Both the position numbers and the translations under genes were made by a program. Shown one piece after another: positions 1 through 11,229 of a stretch of 64,000 nucleotides of DNA. Below the pieces are notes generated by a model. The model searched no databases. It saw nothing but the letters and a program-made list of their open reading frames with translations, and had not been told where the DNA came from. The stretch lies in contig NC_083389.1 in the NCBI RefSeq assembly GCF_031755915.1, forward strand, positions 23,435,001-23,499,000, given 5' to 3'. How positions within the stretch are numbered: the first letter of the stretch is position 1; each line of letters begins with the position of its first letter. The stretch is from Ziziphus jujuba (taxonomy: Eukaryota; Streptophyta; Magnoliopsida; Rosales; Rhamnaceae).

Positions 1-1289
1 TGGTTTATGGTGAATATATTTCACTGTAGTATTTCTGGTTTTAGCATGAAATGATGATTTGAAATTTTTGAAATATTTAAATAAGTGGTTGAATTTGAAT
101 ATTAAATTATGAGTTACGATACAGTCTTGTTTGGAAAAGTATAAATGATCTTACAAGATTGTTTTAAGGATACTGTATTGTTTATTTTTAATTGATCTAC
201 CATATAGTACCAATGTCTCGGATCAATATTATATTATAGCGCAAGCAATTTTCCATGGTACCTTGAGGTTGGATTCGCCCTGATGGTTTATTATTATCAC
301 AGACCTTGAGGTTGGGTTCATCTCGACGGCTTATTATTGCCACGATGCCGTGAGATTGGGTTTATCCCACAGGTTATTATTGCTACAGGATGTGAGGTTG
401 GGTATATCCCAACGGTTTATTATTTCCACGATACCTTTCATACATTAAAGGGTCGTGAGGTGCGTGTATCCCACAATTTATAATTTGGTATATCGTATGG
501 TGCATTGTATATATTCAGAGTATATTATTAGTTTTCCAATATTGTTGTTATTACTGCACTTTTATAATTATTTTATGTAATTGCATTTATAATGTTTTAT
601 GCTCCATATTTAAATTTTGACTAGACATTTTACAATAATATAATGATCGTTCAATTTATACCTTTTTTAGCATCGATTTTATGATATTGAATTGGAGTAT
701 AAGTTTGGGTTTTATGAAATGATTTTTAGACATAGAACTTTTCAAACGATGGAACGAGAGGTCTTGCATGAAAGTTTTATGGAGATAAATTATTATTTTC
801 CTATTATATTGTACCACTCACTAAGATTTCTTTATCTCATGTTTTATTTATTTTAAACTCGTTCCCCTAGATCCAGGCAATTAGTAACAATCTACCTCGC
901 GTACCGTTTGTCATTTCATTTTTTTCCACAGCAGCAACAGTATCTATTTTTCTTTATTTATCCTTATCCCTCTAGACTTATTTATGTTATATTTGTATTT
1001 GTAAACTTTACAAATACTTTTAGAATGCTCTTATCTAAATATTGGACTCAGTAGAAACCAGATTATATACATGTGTAGTTATGGCCTGTAGTACAATAAG
1101 CTGGTTGCGGACTTTTATACTGTTGTGCTTTATTTTTATATATTGAAGTATCATTGTTAATGCATATTGTTCATTATCCACGTTTTAAGTGGGGTTTCAT
1201 TGGATATCCTTTAGGGATTGTCCAGTGGGACTTCACTAGGCAGGACCACCCGGGAGATCTTAAGAGGGTTTCCGGGATAGATCCTGTTG
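1..1289 (+). repeat. Partial 5' LTR of the gypsy element
   Basis: This is colinear with about 12,785-13,982 at high identity, apart from extra minisatellite units. It ends just before a primer-binding-site-like sequence. The exact last base is uncertain (1,287-1,290) because the terminal CA seen in the other copy is altered here. Confidence 0.85.
263..435 (+). repeat. Minisatellite of 42-44 bp inside the gypsy LTR
   Basis: Four degenerate units begin near 263, 306, 350 and 392. Each carries a GAGGTTGGG-like core followed by a GGTTTATTATT-like block. The 3' LTR has only about two units (from about 13,053), and a third LTR copy has its own arrangement from about 24,115. Confidence 0.75.
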
Positions 1290-1293
1290 ACTG

Positions 1294-1312
1294 AGTATCA
1301 AAGCTTTAGGTT
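1294..1312 (+). other. Primer-binding site (initiator tRNA-Met type), degenerate
   Basis: A GTATCAAAGC sequence follows the LTR by a few bases. It resembles the plant tRNA-Met primer-binding site TGGTATCAGAGC with mutations. It marks the start of the internal region. Confidence 0.6.
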
Positions 1313-1434
1313 CTAAATTTCTTGGGGTTATGCATCGCTGTATGACTCATCCTGTGTTTTGCTTTCCATACCGACCCTTTTATTGGTGTTAATTATATTT
1401 TGACTGATTCTTTCATATAGAAATTTTTTTTTAT

Positions 1435-2640
1435 GTCGCAAAAAGGTAGATGTGGTTGCCAAAATGCTACAGCTAGAAATACAAATGTGTCCACTTATAA
1501 GGAGCATCTTGTCGAGCGCCTGGCTCAAACATTTGAGAAGGTTTGGTTTACTAGGTATTTTATTAATTAGGCTCGTAGATTTGGAGCAATAGGTTGTGAT
1601 GGCTGCATGAATCCTATGCAATATCAGGATGAGGATAGGATCACATTAGCTAGATTTATGCTAGAGGGAAATGCAAGGAAGTGGTGGACGTATAAAGGAC
1701 TAATTGAGACGCCAGGTAACATGACAATTTCTATGTACAAGTGGAGTTTTGGGGAGCTATAAGAGTTCTGCCTCAATTTGGTTGTCAATGAGGTTAATAA
1801 GAAAAAGAGGATTTTTGATGAATTGAGCAAGCCTTAAATACTAAGTATCCTAGCTACCGTTCACCCCAAGTATTAATCTATAAGAGATGCTGTCTTGGAG
1901 ATAGACAAGCAGACCACGATTATTGGATGGTGGAAGATTTAGGGAAGGCAAACATAGCTTCAGGGACAGTAGATCCCAGAGAAATGACACAATCAAGGTT
2001 TAGGAATTGGATAATAAGCAATGATAGTGGCCGTTTCCAAAGATCCGCAGGCTGAGGCAGTCGGAACACTTTCAAAAGGATTGCCCCTATTAAGGATATA
2101 GTCAGGCTAGAGCCTTAAGATCAGGTGCACAATTTCAGCAGATTGGTGGGCACAAAGTATAGGATATATTATCTATACTTGGTAATGATGGACATATTTT
2201 ATTGACTCAAGGACCATACGCTCTTTTATTTTAAGTGAATATATTGCACAAGTTGAGATGACTCCAGTTCCATTGGGATGTCATGTGGAAATTTGCACCT
2301 CCACAAGAGGTTCATTTGACATAGTCAGATGCTCGAGGGTAGTTGTTTTCGCTTTATGGAAATTAAGATCTTAATATTAGAATCTAGTACAGGCAAAGTT
2401 TGGTTGATACATTTCGATGATCTGATGTGGGACAACTTGTTGAGAACTAAGCTGTAAATTTCATAAGTTGCTTTTGTGACATCTACTTCTGGGTGATGAT
2501 TTTAGATCTTGGTTTTGATATTTTGTTTCCTTGGAGATTGAGGGTTTTATTATAACAATGTTTTATGGATATAAGGTGATTGATATTCTCGATAATAACT
2601 TAGAAACCTAAGGAATATTATTTTTGGGGCATAGCTACAT
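1435..2640 (+). pseudogene. Broken gypsy gag (and probable protease) region
   Basis: Starting near an ATG at about 1,433, the conceptual translation shows a gag capsid core. It includes a short motif of the form LEGNARKWW near 1,660-1,690, typical of plant Ty3/gypsy gag. Stops and frameshifts recur throughout, for example at about 1,567 and 1,760. The downstream part (about 2,300-2,640) can only loosely be matched to the protease region. The sequence is cut at 2,706 by the copia insertion. It has no coding potential left. The family assignment is solid for gag and weak for protease. Confidence 0.7.
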
Positions 2641-2706
2641 AATAAAAAAAAATGATGAATATTTCCTTATGGTTTAAGGATCTAGTAACTAGTTCTTAGT
2701 AATTGG

Positions 2707-3714
2707 TGTTGAAATGTGGTGATCCTGCCACAATGTGCAAGGTAGTTCGGTTACACTTGTACTCTTTGTTTTGCAACATCAAAGACCAAACATTATTTAT
2801 GTTTATGCATTTTATTTTATCTTGTAATGTTTAAGAACAATATCCTTTTTGTAATGCCCTAAGCTCATTATCTAGCTTAACGCCTTTTTTGTCTAGTTGC
2901 TGGAATTGTATTTTCAGCAACATAAGTCCACTTCCTTGGATTCCGTTTGAAGTAGGTTTGGGATTTGGACCTGAATTTTGGATATGATAAACTAGATATG
3001 CAGAGGAAGAAGCAGAAAAAAGAATGGCCCAATTTGGAGCTGGGAAGGCTGCGTTAAGCCCAAAACAATCTGACCCTTGTGCAGTGTTGTTGCCCAGAAA
3101 ACTAGGCAAAACTGCCTCGGGTTTGATTACTTTTGAATGGGTAAATGGACTTTGTTTTATCTGGTTTTTGGGTAGAACATATTTTAATATTCAAAAAGGC
3201 TTCCCTCCAATTTGCAAGTCAAATGGAGCTGGTTTTCAAATTCAAATGCCTTAGACAAGCTGAACTGCCCATTAAAGAAGGTTTCTTGCATGCCCAGCAC
3301 ATTGATTAGAGTTAGTTGAGGTAGTTTGGCTTGGTTGGTTACTTTTAATGCTTTTGTATTTATTGCTCAATATGGCAGCATGCCTTATTGTCTTTTTGAT
3401 GTATTTAAAAGTATGAAAATTGTAATGAAAAACGTTGAGAAAGAAAATATTGAAAAACAGATTTTGAAAAACAACATTTTTGGCTCTCTCTCTCTCAACT
3501 ACTACATTTTTGGTTTCTTCCTCTTCCCAAAAGCTAACAACCTTCTCAAGAACCCTAAACCTCCATTAAAACCAGAAACAAAACCTAAACAAACCCAAAA
3601 AAAAAACAAAATCAAGAACCAAGAACCAAGAACCAACAACAATCATTCTTGACTAACACCTTGAATGATTGTGCTCTAGGGTACAACAACATAAACCTAC
3701 ACCAAATTCCATCA
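2707..3714 (+). repeat. 5' LTR of the copia element
   Basis: It is 1,008 bp long, starts TGTTGAAATG and ends CCATCA. It is colinear with 7,913-8,909, and a related solo copy lies at 14,809-15,822. A CT-rich tract lies near 3,484-3,500. The small ORFs inside it recur only because the LTR recurs, so they are not genes. Confidence 0.95.
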
Positions 3715-3727
3715 TGGTATTAGAGCA
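3715..3727 (+). other. Copia primer-binding site
   Basis: TGGTATTAGAGCA directly follows the LTR. It matches the initiator tRNA-Met PBS TGGTATCAGAGC with one C-to-T change. Confidence 0.85.
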
Positions 3728-3919
3728 TAGTGTAATTTCTTAGGACCTTGTGAGCTTTCAACTTAGAGCATTTTATTTGTGAGAAGATCCCCCACCTAAA
3801 GCCTTCCAACCGAAACCAAAACCTCCCAAAAAGACTAGTTGAAACTCACCAAAACACCACCACCCGAGAGCTTGTTCTTGTGTCCATTTTTCAAAACTTT
3901 TCAAAAACCATTTTTTCAA

Positions 3920-6900
3920 ATGGCCTTATAATCCTTTGCAACCCCAACACCACCTAAGTTTGAAGGCCAAAACTATTCCATTTGGAGTATAAAAATGAAA
4001 GCCTACCTTCAAGCCTTTGGTTTATGGGAAGTCATAGAAGAAGGTTATGTAGTGGAGGAGTTGAGAGCTAATGCAACCCAAGCACAAAGAAATGCACATG
4101 AGGCCGAAGTTGCCAAGGGGTTCAAGGCCCTCACTGCCTTGCACTCCTCCATGAGTGATTCCATTTTTACAAGGATAATGTCATGCACAAGTGTTAGAGA
4201 GGTTTGGATAAAGCTTCAAGAGGAGTTCCATGGAAATACTAGAACTCGGCAAATGCAAGTTTTAAACCTAAGAAGAGAGTTTGAGACCTTGAAGATGAAG
4301 GAGAATGAGCTTGTCAAGGATTTCATGGAAAGGATGCTCAAAGTGGTAAATCAAATTCGGGTCTTTGGTGAGCAATTGACCGATCAAAGGGTAGTAGAGA
4401 AAGTATTGGTGAGCTTACCCGAAAGGTTTGAAGCTAAGATTTCCTCCCTTGAAGAATCTAGAAATCTTAGTGAAATAACCTTGAGTGAGCTCATCAATGC
4501 TCTTTAAGCAACCGAACAAAGGAGATCCATTAGAAAGGAGGAGACCATAGAGAGTGCATTCTAGGTGGTCACGGCAACAAAAAGAAGAATAAAGGAAGGA
4601 AGAGCAACAGCACCAACCAAACCGGTTTTACAACCAACAACAACACAAACAACAACAAAAGTGGATGGAATCAACAACAACAACAACAAAGCCATCAAAA
4701 CCGAGGAGGGCATCCACCTTGCCCTCATTACAAGAAGCTTGGACATCCACCATCCAAGTGTTTTTGGAGGCCGAATGCATCTTGTGAAAGATGTGGAGGA
4801 AAAGGCCACATTGCCAAAGTATGCAAGCAAAGGAGACAACAAGCCAATGTGGTTAATGAAGAAGCTGAGAACCTATTTGTGGCCACATGCCTTAAAGCCA
4901 CAAGTAGTGGTCTCGGTTGGCTTGTGGATAGTGGTTGCTCACACCACATGAGTTTCCAAAAGGATGGCTTATGGAGCTTGACCGAAACTACAAAACCAAA
5001 GTGAAGATTGGTGATGGCCGGTTCATGAAAGTAGAAGGCAAAGGAGATGTGTGCTTGAACACCAAGGAAGGTACCAAAATTATAAAAGATGTGCTATATG
5101 TTCCTAGTTTGTGTGAAAACTTGCTTAGTGTAGCACAATTGGTAGAAAGAGGCTTTGCTTTAAATTTTGCAAAAGATGGATGTATCATATATGATGCTTG
5201 TGGTAATGAGCTGTTTAAGGTACCATTGAAGGACAAAAGCTATAGATTGGACCTAGTTAAGAATGAACAAGCCTTAAAAACCAAAGTGGAGTCCATTTCT
5301 CAACTTTGGCATAAAAGGCTTGGGCATTCTAGCTATGGTGCCATGAAAAACACCAATACCATTGTGAAGGACATGCCAAAGATTGAGGAGATGAAAAGCC
5401 TATGTGATGTATGCCAACTAGGAAAATCCACACGGCTTCCATTCCCTAAGCCGGTTCATGGAGAGCTAAGGAGAAGCTTGAGCTAGTCCATTCGGATGTG
5501 TGTGGACCAATGAGTTTGTCATCAATTGGAGGATGTAAGTACTTCCTAACCTTCATTGATGACTACTCAAGGATGTGTTGGGTATATTTTCTAACAACCA
5601 AGTCACAAATGCTTGAGAAGTTCATGGAATTCAAGAAGATGGTGGAAACCCAAAGCAATGCAAAGATGAAGTGCTTGAGAACCGACAATGGTGGAGAATA
5701 TACAAGTTTGGCTATGGAGGATTTTTGCAAAGAAAATAGAATGGTGCATCAATTCACAACACCATACACACCACAACAAAATGGTATTTGTGAGAGAAAA
5801 AATAGGACCTTGATGGAGATGGCAAGGTGCATGATACATGAGAAGAACATGCCAAAGAAGTTTTGGGCCGAAGCCATATACACGGCTAGCTACATCCAAA
5901 ACCGAGCATACACCAAAGCCAATGAGTCCAAGACACCCTATGAGATATGGTATGGAGAAAAACCATCTTTGGACAACATAAAAATCTTTGGAAGTGTTTG
6001 TTTTCTCTATGTTCATCCACACATGAGAGACAAGCTTGACAAAAGGGCAAATGTGGGCATCTTGGTCGGCTTTAGTGAGGTTACCAAAGGTTTTAGGGTT
6101 TTCAACTTGGAAACCAAGAAACTTGTGGTAACAAGGGATGTGAGGATTGATGAAGATGCTGTTTGGGATTGGACAAAGGAGGAGCTTCTTGTCCATGAAG
6201 ATAATGCTCGGTTGGATGATGAAGAAGAAGAAACCAATGACAATGAAAATGAAGAAAATGAAGATGATGAGGAGGATGCACTTGAGACCATTGGAGCCGA
6301 ATTGGAGATTGGAGATGGTGTTAGAGGAGAAAGGCCATTGCTTGAAATATATGAAAGGTGCAATGTTGCCTTGAGTGATCCTACCAATACTCAAGAAGCT
6401 ATGCAAAAGAAAGAGTGGATGGAGGCCATGCAAACCGAAATGGATATGATAGAAAAGAATGAAACTTGGTCTTTGGTTTCTAAACCTAAAAACAAGAAAC
6501 CAATTGGTGTAAAGTGGATCTTTAGGACCAAATTCAACCCGGATGGAACAATATGCAAGCACAAGGCAAGGCTTGTGGCAAAAGGCTATGCATAACAAGC
6601 GGGTGTAGATTATGGAGAGACGTTTGCACCGGTTGCAAGAATGGAGACCATAAGGCTCATCCTATCCATCTCGGCCTCAATGTCATGGAAGGTGTACCAC
6701 CTTGATGTAAAGTCGGCTTTCTTGAATGGTGTGCTTCAAGAGGAGGTTTATGTCAAGCAACCCGAGGGCTTCATTGTTCAAGGACATGAGGATAAAGTCT
6801 ACCATCTACACAAGGCGCTTTACGGGTTAAAGTAAGCACCTAGGGCTTGGTATGGCAAGATTGATGGTTACTTGACCTACCAAGGCTTTAGGAGGAGTCC

Positions 6901-7918
6901 ACATGAGCCAACACTATACATAAGGAATAAAGAAGGCATGATTGTTATCTCACTCTATGTGGATGATTTGTTGGTCACGGGTGAAAATGAAAAAAATGTG
7001 GAAATTTTGAAAAATGAACTTGAAAAGGAGTTTGACATGTCAAGCCTTGGTGAAATGAATTACTTCCTTGGAGTGGAAGTGATGCAATGCTCTAGGGGTA
7101 TTTTCATATCTCAAGAGAAATACATCAAAGATCTGTTGAAAAAGTTCAACCTTGATGAATGCAAGCCAATGTCAACACCAATGAGCCAATGAGACAAATA
7201 CAAGAAGGAGGATGGCGCACCAAAGGTAAACCCGACCCTATATAGAAGCATGATAGGAAGTTTTCTCTATGTATGTTCATCAAGACCGGATATTATGCAT
7301 GCCACATGTGTTTTGTCTAGATATATGCAAGCACCATCCCAAAACCATTTTGTAGGTGTCAAAAGAATTCTTAGATACTTAAAAGGAACACAAGACTTTG
7401 GAGTTTGGTATGATAGGCAATATGTGATGAGATTAATGGCCTACTCGGATAGTGATTGGGCTGGATGCTTGGATGATATGAAGAGCACTTCGGGGTATCT
7501 TTTCTCACTTGGTAGTGGACCATTCTCATGGAATGCAAAGAAGCAAGCAACAACCGCTCAAAGCACCGCCGAAGCCGAGTACATTGCTTGCTCTTCATGT
7601 ACAAATCAATGCATTTGGCTTAGGAAATTATTGGAGGACCTTGGTTATCCTCAAGAGGGTTCAACCATCATCAAATGTGACAACGCTTCAGCCATATCAA
7701 TAGCCAAGAACCCCGTTCAACATGGAAGGACAAAACACATACCGGTGAAGTATCACTCTTTGAGGGAGTTTGAAGAAAATGGAGAAGTAAGCTTGGAATA
7801 TATCAAGACCGAAGATAACCTTGCAGATTTCTTCACCAAGCCACTTCCAAAAGCAAGATTTGAGACCTTGAGGAAGCTTCTAAATATTTCAAGCAAGAAC
7901 ACCAAGGAGGAGTGTTGA
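3920..7918 (+). pseudogene. Copia gag-pol polyprotein, inactivated
   Basis: Domains in order: a UBN2-type gag (about 3,950-4,500); a CCHC zinc knuckle at 4,783-4,824; an aspartic protease with a DSG motif near 4,927; a GAG-pre-integrase zinc region (about 5,300-5,445); an integrase core including a TDNGGEY motif near 5,683; a reverse transcriptase with the catalytic YVDD near 6,957; and an RNase H (about 7,440-7,900). It is TNT1-94-like. Breaks: TAA at 3,929 (codon 4), TAA at 4,505, TAG plus a 1-base shift at 4,562, a frameshift near 5,470, TAA at 6,593, TAA at 6,833 and TGA at 7,190. Several of these sit where the family has CAA, so C-to-T change is the likely cause. An upstream zinc-knuckle-like motif near 4,720 also has tyrosine where cysteine is expected. 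No functional product is expected. Confidence 0.93.
7894..7912 (+). other. Polypurine tract of the copia element
   Basis: A purine-rich stretch ending AAGGAGGAG lies immediately before the 3' LTR, in the position where plus-strand synthesis is primed in copia elements. Confidence 0.8.
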
Positions 7919-8909
7919 AATGTGGTGATCTTGCCACAATGTGCAAGGTAGTTCGGTTACACTTGCACTCTTTGTTTTACAACATCAAAGACCAAACATT
8001 ATTTATGTTTATGCATTTTATTTTATCTTGTAATGTTTAAGAACAATATCCTTTTTGTAATGCCCTAAGCTCATTATCTAGCTTAAGGCCTTTTTTGTCT
8101 AGTTGCTGGAATTGTATTTCCAGCAACATAAGTCCACTTCCTTGGATGCCGTTTGAATTAGGTTTGGTATTTGGACCTGAATTTTGGATATGATAAACTA
8201 GATATGCAGAGGAAGAAGTAGAAAAAAGAATGGCCCAATTTGGAGCTGGGAAGGCTGAGTTAAGCCCAAAACAATCTGACCCTTGTGCAGTGTTGTTGCC
8301 CAGAAAACTGGGCAAAACTGCCTCGGGTTTGATTACTTTTGAATGGGTAAATGGACTTTTTTTTATCTGGTTTTTGGGTAGAACATATTTTAATATTCAA
8401 AAAGGCTTCCCTCCAATTTTCAAGTCAAATGGAGCTGGTTTTCAAATTCAAATGCCTTAGACAAGCTGAACTGCCCATTAAAGAAGGTTTCTTGCATGCC
8501 CAGCACATTGATTAGAGTTAGTTGAGGTAGTTTGGCTTGGTTGGTTACTTTTAATGCTTTTGTATTTATTGTTCAATATGGCAGCATGCCTTATTGTCTT
8601 TTTGATGTATTTAAAAGTATGAAAAACGTTGAGAAAGAAAATATTGAAAAACAGATTTTGAAAAACAACATTTTTGGCTCTCTCTCTCTCAACTACTACA
8701 TTTTTGGTTTCTTCCTCTTCCCAAAAGCTAACAACCTTCTCAAGAACCCTAAACCTCCATTAAAACCAGAAACAAAACCTAAACAAACCCAAAAAAAAAA
8801 AAAAAATCAAGAACCAAGAACCAAGAACCAACAACAATCATTCTTGACTAACACCTTGAATGATTGTGCTCTAGGGTACAACAACATAAACCTACACAAA
8901 ATTCCATCA
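7913..8909 (+). repeat. 3' LTR of the copia element
   Basis: It is 997 bp long and pairs with 2,707-3,714. It lacks a 12-bp segment present in the 5' LTR near 3,418-3,430 and has a longer A-run near 8,790. The TSD ATTGG follows. Confidence 0.95.
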
Positions 8910-8914
8910 ATTGG

Positions 8915-9399
8915 TTGTGATATTAGATTTAAGATTTAAATTTCTTTATTGCTAAAGGTATGTATTTTTGGAGTTTGATTGAAATTGGAAGAATTTGAGG
9001 GTTCCTCAAAAATGATTTTTAAGATGATGAGAGGACTCAGACTTGATCGTTTGGTTTCATATTTCTTGGTGTTGACAATTTTAAGGATTTTATTAGGCTT
9101 TATAAGAATTCTAAGGCCCTCCATTAGAACCAGTTTGAGGATTTTTATTTTATGACTTCGATGAAATTAGTTAAAAGAAAGATGTTTGTCGAGGTTAAGA
9201 AATTTGGATAATTAATGAGCAGCATGGATCTTATAACTGCAAGTTTTAGGAGTTTAATTGAAGGCCAAAAAAAAAAAAAAGAACAATCTCAATTTTAACT
9301 TTGTGACACTAGTATTGGTTTAAGGAAATTAGATTTAAGTTCTAATTGATGGATGGATTTTTTTTTTTAAGAAAGTTATGAGTTTTTAATAATGCTTCT
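8915..9399. other. Continuation of the gypsy internal region, unrecognisable
   Basis: This is the flank of the copia insertion. It should correspond to reverse transcriptase or its neighbourhood, but no domain can be read in any frame. It holds an A-run near 9,268-9,282 and a T-run near 9,360. Confidence 0.5.
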
Positions 9400-11190
9400 A
9401 GGCACGTGAAGAAGCACAAGCTGAAGTATCCGACTCATAATTTAGAGCTTGCTAATCTTTGTATGAAAGACTTAGAGGCACTACTTGTATGGAGCTACTT
9501 GTCGGATCTTTACCGATCATAAAAGCTTTCAATATTTGTTTACTCAGAAGGAGTTGAACTTAAGGCAAAGGAGATGGATGAAGTAGCTCAAAGATTATGA
9601 TTGCATTACTGATTATAACTCAAGCAAGGCAAATGCAACGGCTGATGCATTAAGTAGGAAGTCTACAAGCTCATTGGCTTATATGCAAACAATACGGCTT
9701 CCTTTGATGGTTTAGTTGAGAGAGTTGGGTGTTGACGTGGATGCATAATTCAAGAGCATTTTTTACTAGCTTCCAACTACGACCCATACTTATGGATCGT
9801 GTTCTCAAGGCCCAGCTCAAAGACTCTTACCTGATGAGCATGAGAAGGAAAGTTGAAAAAGAAGGACAATCAAACTTCGCTATTGGAGGATATAGAGCCT
9901 TGGTGATTGGTTCTAGGCTTTGAGTTCCAGCCAAGGAAGAGCTAAAATTACTGGAAGAAGCCCATAATTCTATCTATGCTATGTACCCTACTAGTACCAT
10001 TATATATCGTACCCTGAAATAGTATTACTAGTGGATAGGGATGAAAAGAGAAGTTATTGAATATGTATCCAAGTATTTCATTTGCCAACAAGTGAAGTTA
10101 GAGAGATAAAAAGCCTTCCAGACTCCTACAACCCTTACCTATCCTGAAAAGGAAATGGGAGTGCACTACAATGGATTTTATATTTAAGCTTCCTCCCACA
10201 GTTCAGAGAAATGATGGATTTGGCTAATAGTGGATCGACTCACAAGTCCGCACATTTCCTACCTATTCATGAGAGGTTTTCTCCTCATAAGTTAGCGGAA
10301 CTCTTTATGAACCGTATAATGAGTTTGCATGAGGTGCCAATATCGATTATATCTTACGAAGATCCACAGTTCACTTAGAGGTTTTGGCGAAGATTAATGA
10401 AGGAATTAGGTGTCAAGTTGAATTTGAGTATCACTTTTCAGCTTCAAAACGATGGACAATCTGAAAGGACTATTTAGACATTGAGGACATGTTGAGGTCA
10501 TGTATATTACAGTTTAAGGGAAATTGAAATGAGTATCTACCTTTGGCAGAGTTCACCTACAACAATAGTTGTCACTCAAGCATTCAGATGTCACCTTATA
10601 AGGCATTGTATGGAAAAGAATTTCGGACATCATTATGTTGGAATGCGACAGGTGAAAGGAAACTTCTGGGTCCCAAAATTGTACAAGCAATAGTAGATAA
10701 GGTCAATATTCTACGGGTCAAGTTGAAAGTAGTATAACATAAGCAAAAGAGCTACGCGGACGTGCATAGGAAGGATCTAGAGTTCGAGGTTGGTAATTGG
10801 GTAAACCTGAAACTCTCTCCTTGGAAGGGCATAGTACACTTTGGAAAGTAAGGAAACTAAGTCCTAGCTACATTGGACCGTATGAGATAGTTGAGAGGAT
10901 AGGTCTAGTGGCTTACTAATTAGTCTTGCCATATGAGCTTTCTCAACTCCATGATGTATTCCACATCTCCATGCTCTGCAAGTGTTGGAGACACTAGAGT
11001 TTGAGTTGAGGGATGACCTATACTATAAGGAGCAGCCAATGCAAATTTTGAATAGGGAAGAGAGAAGGCTTTGCAACAAGACCATACTCTTAGTGAAGGT
11101 TCTTTAGTGAAATCACATAGTTAAGGAGGCAATTTAAGAGCGAGAGGATCGAATGCAGAGTCAATATCCTCACCTCTTCTAAAACTAGGG
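9400..11190 (+). pseudogene. Broken gypsy pol: RNase H, integrase and chromodomain remnants
   Basis: The conceptual translation across shifting frames shows four parts. RNase H (about 9,410-9,660) ends in an ADALSRKS-type motif at about 9,640. An integrase zinc region lies around 9,950-10,100 and a core around 10,150-10,700. The integrase C-terminus, with an IGPYEIVERIG motif, lies around 10,877. A chromodomain-like tail ending YPHLF lies at about 11,165. This order and the terminal chromodomain are typical of plant chromoviruses. Stops occur every few dozen codons. The short open stretches at 9,729-9,923 and 10,543-10,737 are fragments of this, not separate genes. Confidence 0.85.
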
Positions 11191-11229
11191 TATGAATTTC
11201 ATGCATGAAATTTCTTTAAAAGGGTAACT

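Larger units (their letters stand above)
2707..8909 (+). mobile_element. Ty1/copia LTR retrotransposon, full length but with a broken ORF
   Basis: Two near-identical LTRs (2,707-3,714 and 7,913-8,909) begin TGTTG and end CATCA. They flank a PBS, a gag-pol region in the copia order (gag, protease, integrase, reverse transcriptase, RNase H) and a purine-rich tract. The 5-bp target duplication ATTGG is present at 2,702-2,706 and 8,910-8,914. It is inserted in the gypsy element. The LTRs differ by about 15 substitutions plus a 12-bp indel by eye, so the insertion is fairly recent, yet the ORF has several nonsense codons. Confidence 0.95.

Noticed and set aside
263..435. CRISPR-like array
   Set aside because: The units are contiguous and degenerate without unique spacers, inside a plant LTR; it is a minisatellite.
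3024..3254. Short ORF repeated at 8,230-8,460 with almost the same protein
   Set aside because: Both lie in the paired copia LTRs; they repeat because the LTR repeats, with no coding evidence.
4565..4951. Threonine/asparagine-rich ORF within the copia element
   Set aside because: It is in the wrong frame; the zinc-knuckle coding frame overlaps it, displaced by a frameshift near 4,562.
5603..6598. Long minus-strand ORF (331 codons)
   Set aside because: Shadow of the copia integrase/RT coding region on the other strand; no recognisable domain.
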